Positions 14,437 through 20,511 of a DNA stretch of 20,511 bases are shown here, one piece after another. The stretch covers positions 1 through 20,511 of the forward strand of contig CAMYMO010000011.1 in NCBI GenBank assembly GCA_947259425.1, in the 5' to 3' direction. The position numbers were made by a program, and so were the translations under genes. The stretch's first letter is position 1; the number at the start of each line of letters is the position of its first letter. The notes beneath the pieces are model-generated. The model had not been told where the DNA came from, did not search any database, and was given only the letters and a program-made list of their open reading frames with translations. This stretch comes from an uncultured Ectothiorhodospiraceae bacterium (lineage in GTDB: Bacteria; Pseudomonadota; Gammaproteobacteria; UBA6429; Thiohalophilaceae).

Positions 14437-16272
14437 TTATTCTACTGTTACCGATTTAGCCAGGTTACGCGGTTGATCAACATCAGTGCCTTTTAACAAG
14501 GCAACATAATAAGATAATAACTGCATCGGTATCGTTTGTATGATTGGCGAGGTTTCATCTTCGCATGAGCATACGTGTAAGACCTTGGTAAATTCATCAC
14601 CTTTATATTTCAGATCCTCATCTGCAAATACATACAATACTCCGCCGCGCGCACGTACTTCCTGCAGATTCGATTTTAGTTTATCCAGCAATTCATTGTT
14701 CGGTGCTACGGTAATAACCGGCATGTCTGCATCAACCAGAGCCAATGGGCCATGTTTTAATTCACCTGCAGCATAGGCTTCGGCATGAATATAAGAAATC
14801 TCTTTTAATTTTAACGCCCCTTCCATTGCAACTGGGTAATGCTGGCCACGTCCTAAGAATAAGGCATGATGTTTATCGGCAAAATCTTCAGCCATAGTTT
14901 CAATATCTTTATCCAGCTCTAATACTTTTTCGATTTTAGCTGGCAAGGATTCCAGTTGTTTTACAATGCGTGCCTCTTCATCGGCATCCATACCATGGCG
15001 ACGTCCCAAAACAATAACGAGTAACATCAAGGCAACCAGTTGTGTGGTAAAGGCCTTGGTTGACGCGACGCCGATCTCCGGGCCCGCGCGAGTCATTAAT
15101 TGGGTATCGGATTCACGCACCAAAGAACTCTCTGGCACATTACAGATTGTTAATGAATGCCCAAAGCCATGTTCTTTGGCCAGGCGTAAACCCGCCAAAG
15201 TATCCGCGGTTTCACCTGATTGGGAAATAGTCACGATTAATGAGTTGGGATGTACAACCGGTTTGCGATAACGGAATTCACTGGCGACTTCAACACTGCA
15301 TGGAATCCCGGCCAGACCCTCTAACCAATATTTACCAATCAAACCGGCATGATAACTGGTGCCACAGGCAACGATATGCACCGCCTGAATTTTATCGAAC
15401 ACCTCACCCGCATTCGCACCAAAACTTTCTTCCAGGACTTTATTACCACTGATACGACCTTCCAAAGTATCGGCAATCGCCTTACTTTGTTCGAAGATCT
15501 CTTTTTGCATGTAGTGACGATATTCTCCACGAGTCACTGCATCTGCTGATAACTCGCTTTCTTTTATCTCACGTTCAACTACTTTGCCTTTCGAATTATA
15601 AATGGTTAAGGAATCTCGTCGAATGTCGGCGATATCACCTTCTTCCATAAAAATAAAACGTTGTGTCACCGGCAATAATGCCGCCACGTCTGAAGCGATA
15701 AAATATTCGCCGATGCCAACGCCAATCACGAGTGGACTTCCACTGCGTGTTGCAACTAAACGGCCCGGTTCATTTTTACTGATAACGCCAAGTGCATAGG
15801 CACCTTCAAGCTCTTTTAAGGTTTCTTTTACTGCCGTTAACAGTTCTTTTTCTTTTACGACATGATGTTCAAATAATTGGTGTACGATGACTTCTGTGTC
15901 GGTATCTGATGTAAATTCATAACCCTGGTGAGTTTGTGATAAACGTAATTTTTCATGGTTTTCGATTATGCCATTGTGCACAACGGCAATGGTGTTACGA
16001 CAAATATGCGGATGTGCATTTGATTCGGTAGGTTCACCGTGGGTCGCCCAACGAGTATGCGCGATACCGATATGTGCATGTAACTCACTTTGATTGATTG
16101 CATTTTCAAGCTGGCTAACCTTACCTGGCATTCTTACCCGATCAAGATTATTCTCAGCATCGAGCACGGCCACTCCAGCCGAATCATAACCACGATATTC
16201 TAAACGATTAAGCCCCTCGACCAGGATAGGAACAACGTCACGTTCAGCTACTGCCCCAACAATACCGCACAT
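14437..16272 (-). CDS. glmS: Glutamine--fructose-6-phosphate aminotransferase (isomerizing)
   Basis: GlmS makes glucosamine-6-phosphate from fructose-6-phosphate and glutamine, the first committed step to UDP-GlcNAc for peptidoglycan and LPS. The 611 residues match the family. The protein starts MCGIVGAV, so C2 becomes the N-terminal nucleophile of the class II glutamine amidotransferase domain; GYDSAGVAV and HTRWATHGEP follow. Two SIS sugar isomerase domains come next (about 285-425 with ACGTSYHAG and SQSGETADT; about 455-600 with LGRGQHYPVAMEGALKLKEISY), and the C-terminus is LAKSVTVE. A GGAG ribosome binding site lies 8 nt from the ATG. It is 97 nt downstream of glmU; a separate promoter there is possible, but I see no convincing one. 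No glmS ribozyme is apparent. Confidence 0.98.
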   Translation of the reverse strand: MCGIVGAVAERDVVPILVEGLNRLEYRGYDSAGVAVLDAENNLDRVRMPGKVSQLENAINQSELHAHIGIAHTRWATHGEPTESNAHPHICRNTIAVVHNGIIENHEKLRLSQTHQGYEFTSDTDTEVIVHQLFEHHVVKEKELLTAVKETLKELEGAYALGVISKNEPGRLVATRSGSPLVIGVGIGEYFIASDVAALLPVTQRFIFMEEGDIADIRRDSLTIYNSKGKVVEREIKESELSADAVTRGEYRHYMQKEIFEQSKAIADTLEGRISGNKVLEESFGANAGEVFDKIQAVHIVACGTSYHAGLIGKYWLEGLAGIPCSVEVASEFRYRKPVVHPNSLIVTISQSGETADTLAGLRLAKEHGFGHSLTICNVPESSLVRESDTQLMTRAGPEIGVASTKAFTTQLVALMLLVIVLGRRHGMDADEEARIVKQLESLPAKIEKVLELDKDIETMAEDFADKHHALFLGRGQHYPVAMEGALKLKEISYIHAEAYAAGELKHGPLALVDADMPVITVAPNNELLDKLKSNLQEVRARGGVLYVFADEDLKYKGDEFTKVLHVCSCEDETSPIIQTIPMQLLSYYVALLKGTDVDQPRNLAKSVTVE

Positions 16273-16369
16273 ACTTCATCTCCATTTAATATACTAGCCC
16301 CAGATTTTCATACTGAGTTCTATTTAATTTTATCAGTGACAATTAAACTTATGGCATACTTCTATAGGT

Positions 16370-17746
16370 TTATTTCTTTTTTTGGGGACGCTGCCAGCTA
16401 TCGATGGTTGTCTGCCGAGTACGCGCCACGGTTAATTTTCCATCGGGTGCCTCTTTAGTGAGAATGGTACCGGCCCCCAATGTCGCGCCATCCCCTAAAC
16501 GCACAGGTGCCACCAATACACTGTTTGAACCGGTCGAAGCCTTATCGCCAATCGTCGTGCGATGTTTATTCGCGCCATCATAATTTGCGGTGATCGTACC
16601 GGCTCCGATGTTAACCCCGCTCCCCATATCGGTATCACCAATATAGGTTAAATGATTGACTTTAGAACCGTTACCGATCACGCTGTTTTTTACTTCGACG
16701 AAATTCCCAATGTGATTGTCACCTTTTAATTCAGCCCCTGGTCGCAAACGTGAGTAGGGACCAATCAGACATTTTTCTCCGACCACAGCATTGTCTATCA
16801 CGCACATTGCCTGGATTTGTACCCCTTCACCAATCACACTGTCGCGAATAACACAGTTTGGACCAACATAGACATCATCGGCAATCTCGACATTACCCTC
16901 AAGCACAACGTTTGCGTCCAGGGTGACATCTTTACCCACCTTCACCTGGCCACGAACATCAAGTCGTGCCGGATCAATTAGGGTAACCCCCTGAGCCATC
17001 AACTGTTCAGCCTGGTCACGTTGATAAGCACGCTCCAAATACGCTAACTGACTGCGGCTATTCACGCCCAGCACTTCATCTTCACCTGCCGGATGGGCGG
17101 CATGTACAGCAACGCCATCTGCCACCGCCATTGCGATGACATCTGTTAGATAATATTCGCCCTGAGCATTATTGTTTTCGAGTTGACTCAACCAGGATTT
17201 TAATAATTTGCCTTGTACCGCCAGGATACCGGTATTAATTTCCGTTATTTTAAGTTCTTCGACGCTGGCATCTTTTTGTTCAACAATTCGCTGAATGGCA
17301 CCCGAGCCATCTCGTACGATACGTCCGTAACCATGCGGGTCATCTAAATGCACGGTTAATATCGCCAGGGCATTACCCGCGGTCTTTTCAACGAGTTCAA
17401 ATAATGTTGATGATTTTATTAAAGGTACATCACCATATAACACTAATATAATGTGATCATCATCAATATGCGGTGTCGCCTGATCAACTGCGTGGCCGGT
17501 ACCCAGTTGCTCTTGTTGCTCAACCCAGACAACCGGCTCATCAGCCAGAGTTGATTTAACTAACTCACCACCATGACCATAAACCACCACGGTTTGACGT
17601 GCTTTTAATTCCGCCGAGGTATGGATGACATGGCTAAGCAATGGTTTGGCGCCAATGGGGTGTAATACCTTTGGTAATTTTGATTTCATCCGAGTGCCTT
17701 GTCCGGCGGCCAGGATGATCACACTTACATGTGCAGGTTCAGTCAT
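16370..17746 (-). CDS. glmU: Bifunctional UDP-GlcNAc pyrophosphorylase / glucosamine-1-phosphate acetyltransferase
   Basis: GlmU acetylates glucosamine-1-phosphate and then couples the product to UTP, completing UDP-GlcNAc synthesis. The N-terminal uridyltransferase domain shows LAAGQGTRMKSKLPKVLHPI (residues about 12-31), GTGHAVDQA and YGDVPL. From about residue 255 the chain becomes a left-handed beta helix of hexapeptide repeats. These include SRLRPGAEL, NFVEVKNS, NHLTYIGD and GAGTITANYDG, which carry the acetyltransferase site. Its 458 residues equal the normal length. It begins 25 nt after the FKBP gene and precedes glmS, so all three probably share a transcript. In many relatives glmU follows the ATP synthase genes instead. 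Confidence 0.98.
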   Translation of the reverse strand: MTEPAHVSVIILAAGQGTRMKSKLPKVLHPIGAKPLLSHVIHTSAELKARQTVVVYGHGGELVKSTLADEPVVWVEQQEQLGTGHAVDQATPHIDDDHIILVLYGDVPLIKSSTLFELVEKTAGNALAILTVHLDDPHGYGRIVRDGSGAIQRIVEQKDASVEELKITEINTGILAVQGKLLKSWLSQLENNNAQGEYYLTDVIAMAVADGVAVHAAHPAGEDEVLGVNSRSQLAYLERAYQRDQAEQLMAQGVTLIDPARLDVRGQVKVGKDVTLDANVVLEGNVEIADDVYVGPNCVIRDSVIGEGVQIQAMCVIDNAVVGEKCLIGPYSRLRPGAELKGDNHIGNFVEVKNSVIGNGSKVNHLTYIGDTDMGSGVNIGAGTITANYDGANKHRTTIGDKASTGSNSVLVAPVRLGDGATLGAGTILTKEAPDGKLTVARTRQTTIDSWQRPQKKK

Positions 17747-17771
17747 CGTATTTTTCTTCTATCTTGATTAC

Positions 17772-18275
17772 TTATTGCATGGTCAACGGGCCTTGAGTAT
17801 CTATCACCTCACCGGTCCCGAGTTCTTCCGTCGTGGCATCGCGAATACCGGCCACCGTCATTCTGAATACGACTGTTTTACCGGCGAAGGGGTGATTGGC
17901 ATCTAAGGTGACTTCGCCATTCTCGATTTTAGTCACCTTCATGGTAATCGTCTCACCTTCCTCATTCTCAAACATCGCCTCAACACCGAGCCGACAATAT
18001 TCATCCGGAACGTTTTCAACCTTTTCAACATGCATCAATTCCGGATCAGGGTAGCCAAAACCTTCCTCAGGTGAAAGGCTTACGGCAATCACATCACCCA
18101 CTTTTGCGCCTTCCATCGCACGTTCCGCAGTGGGGTACATTTTGCCATCGACACCGTGAAGATAGGACATTGGCAAATCAGATTGTTCTAAAATCTGTTC
18201 GTCCTGGCCATCCTGGATGATATAGGTAAAGGTGACCACCTTCTGTTTGGTCACGGTTTGCTCATTTTGAGGCAT
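17772..18275 (-). CDS. FKBP-type peptidyl-prolyl isomerase, SlyD-like
   Basis: This 167-residue cytoplasmic protein has the SlyD-like arrangement. An N-terminal half of the FKBP domain (VTFTYIIQDGQDEQILEQ, YLHGVDGKMYPTAERAMEGAKVGD) is followed by SLSPEEGFGYPDPELMH. The insert-in-flap chaperone region (about 85-135) comes next, then the return to FKBP with ANHPFAGKTVVFRMTVAGI. Members isomerise Xaa-Pro bonds and act as folding helpers. The histidine/cysteine-rich metal-binding tail of E. coli SlyD is absent; the tail is short and acidic. The ribosome binding site is weak. It is the first gene of the minus-strand unit with glmU and glmS. Confidence 0.9.
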   Translation of the reverse strand: MPQNEQTVTKQKVVTFTYIIQDGQDEQILEQSDLPMSYLHGVDGKMYPTAERAMEGAKVGDVIAVSLSPEEGFGYPDPELMHVEKVENVPDEYCRLGVEAMFENEEGETITMKVTKIENGEVTLDANHPFAGKTVVFRMTVAGIRDATTEELGTGEVIDTQGPLTMQ

Positions 18276-18464
18276 AAATTCGATTCTTTTTAAGTTAAGT
18301 ATGTCGTGCTTATGCTTATCGGTTAGCGGGACTATTAATAAAATTCAATAAATATCAATAAGTTATACCATTTCACCAGCCAATCCTACGGCACGCGCAT
18401 TATGCCATTATATTTGCTCGCACATACCCCTTATTAACAAATATTTATGTAACGCGAAACCCAT
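18276..18464 (-). promoter_or_regulatory. Upstream region of the FKBP-glmU-glmS unit
   Basis: This AT-rich spacer lies after the DUF5666 terminator and before the FKBP start. On the minus strand TGGTATAAC (18362-18370) fits an extended -10 about 90 nt upstream of the ATG, and a second TATAAT lies at 18407-18412. Neither has a good -35 at 16-18 bp. A promoter is required here by the layout; its exact position is not settled. Confidence 0.4.
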
Positions 18465-18496
18465 AAAAAAACCCAGGTTCAGGGGAGAACCTGGGT
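18465..18496 (-). terminator. Rho-independent terminator of the DUF5666 gene
   Basis: A perfect 10-bp stem (ACCCAGGTTC / GAACCTGGGT, 18471-18480 with 18487-18496) closes a 6-nt loop. On the minus strand it is followed at once by six T residues (18465-18470). This is a textbook intrinsic terminator 49 nt beyond the DUF5666 stop. On the plus strand no T tract follows. Confidence 0.9.
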
Positions 18497-18544
18497 CAAA
18501 AAAGAGGTCACCTTTGCCAAGCGACCTTCTTGGTGCTCTGTAAG

Positions 18545-19807
18545 CTAGATCATTTCAGCGACAGCGGGCATGTCCTCACGCTCGATTTTGATCGCCGTAT
18601 AAGTGCCATCATCATTCTCCGTCGCATAGACTTCAATATAATCACCACTCATCAAATCAGACAGATTAAAGTGGATATCCGCTTCCATGTCTTCATCCTG
18701 GGAATCGTGCATAAAGGTGTCGTTGTTAACCAGGATAACCGTACCGTCCGTCATCGTAATGGTGCCAACATTGAGATCAGTGCTAACGATGGTGTCAACT
18801 GTACCCTTGAATTCAATGTCATCGCTTTCGTCTTCACGCTCAATCTCTTCGGCAATTAAGTTTCCGTTGCCATCAAAATAAGCTTCGACTTCAACTTCAT
18901 CACCTACGGCCAACGGACCTTGTCCGTCTTCTTCAATCTCGGTATCAGCCGTAATCATCACCACCTGGCTATCCACCGTAATGCTGTCGGCGCCAATTTC
19001 TCTAATGATGCCTGAGAATTCATACTCATCGTCTTCATAACCTTCATGCTCTATCGAACCATCATCTTCCAGCTCGACTTTGGAGGCAATCAGCACACCG
19101 TTATCATCCAGACCTTGAGTACTTTTCACTTCGACGTAGATGTCATTTTCAATGCCATTCGGTAAATCATCTAATACTGCATCAGCATAATTCACCGTCA
19201 TTGAACCAATATCAAATTCAGAAGTATCTGCAGAGTGATTCATCACCACACCCTTGACCTCTATACCTTCGTCATGACTCATTAAATAAGTAGCTAAATC
19301 AACGGCCTTAACTTCGATACGGGTAGCCGAAATAGCACCCATACCCGAAGAATAACCGCTTACTTCAATGATATTGCCTTGCTGGATCATGCTGGCATCG
19401 GTAATCGTCGCAACATCACTTTCAAAAATGGTTTCGTTGGTGACCGTAACGGTATAACCCATAACATCAATGGTTCCTGCCGCAACATCGACCCCGGTTA
19501 CAATCCCTTCAAGATCATCGTCATGACTGATTGAAGCGGCATGACCGTTATCATCTTCAACCACCGTCACCATCATACCGGTACGTAGCTCAGACTCATC
19601 GGACACTTCGTCCTCGATATAAATATCCGCACTATCAGTTTCATAACGCGTCCCATTAACATATACACTACCGAACGCGGTAATTGGACCGGTTGTGCTA
19701 CGCGAGGTGGTATCCGCGTCGGAACTTGAACCACCACCGCCACAGGCTGAAACCGTCATAATTGCACTCATAACCGCCAACACACCCAATTTTAATTTTA
19801 TTTCCAT
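18545..19807 (-). CDS. DUF5666 repeat lipoprotein, highly acidic
   Basis: The 420-residue product has a lipoprotein signal (MEIKLKLGVLAVMSAIM, then TVSAC with C22), a GGGGSSS linker and a conserved opening GPITAFGSVYVNGTRYE at about 40-56 that marks DUF5666 proteins. The rest consists of about five divergent repeats of 60-80 residues (starting near 40, 99, 180, 260 and 333). Each has a G-x-V/I beta strand, a D-T/E-I-F-like strand, a G-D-x-V/I-E-V strand and a closing A-x-x-I-E-x-E strand, consistent with small beta-barrel units. Asp and Glu are very frequent. The function is unknown; surface or periplasmic location is inferred. AAGGAG lies 9 nt before the ATG and a strong terminator follows, so it is a one-gene unit. 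Confidence 0.85.
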   Translation of the reverse strand: MEIKLKLGVLAVMSAIMTVSACGGGGSSSDADTTSRSTTGPITAFGSVYVNGTRYETDSADIYIEDEVSDESELRTGMMVTVVEDDNGHAASISHDDDLEGIVTGVDVAAGTIDVMGYTVTVTNETIFESDVATITDASMIQQGNIIEVSGYSSGMGAISATRIEVKAVDLATYLMSHDEGIEVKGVVMNHSADTSEFDIGSMTVNYADAVLDDLPNGIENDIYVEVKSTQGLDDNGVLIASKVELEDDGSIEHEGYEDDEYEFSGIIREIGADSITVDSQVVMITADTEIEEDGQGPLAVGDEVEVEAYFDGNGNLIAEEIEREDESDDIEFKGTVDTIVSTDLNVGTITMTDGTVILVNNDTFMHDSQDEDMEADIHFNLSDLMSGDYIEVYATENDDGTYTAIKIEREDMPAVAEMI

Positions 19808-19971
19808 GATCGTATCTCCTTAGTATCTCGATCTAATTCTCTAGTCACATAATATCTAATCTAATACACGCTGATGAATTGGAAAGGGTTGCAAAAAAAT
19901 GTGGCGAACTTCACACTTTCTAGACGGTATTTCAATATTAGTGAAAAAATTAAACATAAACGAGAATAGGG
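19808..19971. promoter_or_regulatory. Divergent promoter region of the DUF5666 and TSUP genes
   Basis: This 164-bp AT-rich spacer lies between oppositely oriented genes. On the minus strand TATTAT with TTCATC 18 bp upstream is a possible but weak promoter for the DUF5666 gene. I found no convincing pair for the plus-strand gene. Confidence 0.3.
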
Positions 19972-20511
19972 ATGTTTGAGCATTTTACCCTGGCAGAAAT
20001 TGTCCTGACCGGACTCCTATTTATATGGACAGGGTTTGTGCGCAGTGGTCTGGGCTTTGGTGGTGCGGCACTGGGCTTGCCGCTGATGTTTTTCCTCGAC
20101 GACCGGGCACTGTACTGGTTACCGATGATCGGAGTACATCTGTTATTTTTTACCAGCCTAACACTACGTACTCGATTAAAAGACGTCAATTGGGCCTATC
20201 TTGGCAAATCACTCATCTATTTATTCCCACCGCTAATCGTGGGTGTATTTGGCCTGCTCAATTTACCCAATAAATGGCTGGTTACATTTGTCTATTTAAT
20301 AACATTTATTTACGCCGTCACCTGGCTGATGAATTGGGTGATCCAGAGTAACAATAGCTGGCTGGATCGTTTTTTATTGATCGCCGGGGGCTATGTCGCC
20401 GGCACCTCATTAACCGGTGCACCATTAATCGTTGCGGTTTTTATTCGCCATGTGAGCAGCCATCAATTACGTAATACGTTATTTGTTCTCTGGTTCTTAA
20501 TCGTCAGCATC
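19972..20511 (+). CDS. TSUP family (TauE/SafE) membrane transporter, N-terminal part
   Basis: The frame opens MFEHFTLAEIVLTGLLFIWT and stays open for 180 codons to the window edge. The N-terminal signature GFVRSGLGFGGAALGLPLM matches the G-x-G-G-G/A-x-x-x-x-P motif of the TauE/SafE (TSUP) family of sulfite, sulfonate or other organic anion exporters. At least five hydrophobic segments are seen, and the family's second half-repeat begins at IAGGYVAGTSLTGAPLIV. The ribosome binding site is modest (GAGAATAGGG just before the ATG). It is divergent from the DUF5666 gene. Substrate cannot be predicted; the 3' end is outside the window. Confidence 0.85.
   Translation, partial: MFEHFTLAEIVLTGLLFIWTGFVRSGLGFGGAALGLPLMFFLDDRALYWLPMIGVHLLFFTSLTLRTRLKDVNWAYLGKSLIYLFPPLIVGVFGLLNLPNKWLVTFVYLITFIYAVTWLMNWVIQSNNSWLDRFLLIAGGYVAGTSLTGAPLIVAVFIRHVSSHQLRNTLFVLWFLIVSI

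Noticed and set aside
16273..16369. glmS ribozyme or other riboswitch upstream of glmS
   Set aside because: The 97-nt AT-rich spacer is too short and lacks the compact GC-rich helices expected of the ribozyme; such ribozymes belong mainly to Gram-positive bacteria.
18500..18544. CCAAG/CTTGG hairpin just after the DUF5666 stop as a second terminator
   Set aside because: The stem is only 5 bp and has no T tract; the perfect 10-bp hairpin at 18471-18496 accounts for termination.
19950..20189. Minus-strand 79-codon frame at the right end
   Set aside because: It is antisense to the TSUP transporter, whose glycine-rich signature and membrane segments are clear on the plus strand.
1..20511. CRISPR arrays, tRNA/rRNA genes, integrases or complete insertion sequences
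   Set aside because: Reading through all spacers showed no regularly spaced repeats, cloverleaf-like segments or transposase-like frames.

Overview
The window reads as chromosomal, mostly housekeeping DNA of a gammaproteobacterium. The gene order smg-dprA-lysM facing def-fmt-rsmB-DUF4390-ntrY-ntrX-trkA-trkH is typical of that class. Moderate GC, Trk potassium uptake and the remains of a peroxiredoxin-glutaredoxin/glutathione-reductase pair suggest a Chromatiales-like lineage. That placement is inference. I see no rRNA, tRNA, CRISPR array, integrase or intact insertion sequence.

Left part (1-2697, minus strand): a LysM lipoprotein gene, dprA (DNA uptake/recombination mediator) and the 5' end of smg (DUF494) read leftward. 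A 133-bp divergent spacer separates them from def.

Central block (2831-13643, mostly plus strand): def and fmt (N-terminal formyl group removal and initiator tRNA formylation) are split by a minus-strand, AT-rich lipoprotein gene of unknown function. From fmt onward fmt, rsmB, a DUF4390 protein, an NtrY-type sensor kinase and an NtrX-type regulator overlap end to start, which implies one translationally coupled unit. trkA-trkH follow, behind a clear sigma-70-type promoter that carries dyad symmetry. The NtrX protein keeps its receiver and Fis-type helix-turn-helix, but its AAA+ domain has lost the Walker A lysine, the GAFTGA loop and the Walker B Asp-Glu pair.

Scar region (13618-14436): converging on trkH is a short relic that joins the first ~30 codons of a peroxiredoxin-glutaredoxin hybrid gene (garB type) in frame to the last ~25 codons of a glutathione (amide) reductase gene (garA/gor type), with a TAG stop inside. 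It is what would remain after deletion of the middle of a two-gene peroxide-detoxification operon. Beside it lie a small DUF2061 membrane protein gene and about 390 bp of unexplained spacer.

Right part (14437-20511): a minus-strand unit of SlyD-like FKBP isomerase, glmU and glmS (UDP-GlcNAc synthesis) follows. Then comes a strong rho-independent terminator belonging to a large, very acidic DUF5666 lipoprotein gene, and finally the 5' part of a TSUP (TauE/SafE) membrane transporter on the plus strand.

No complete new defence, mobile or biosynthetic system is evident. The points most worth checking are the degenerate NtrX, the garB/garA deletion scar, the trkA promoter dyads and the lipoprotein gene splitting def from fmt.
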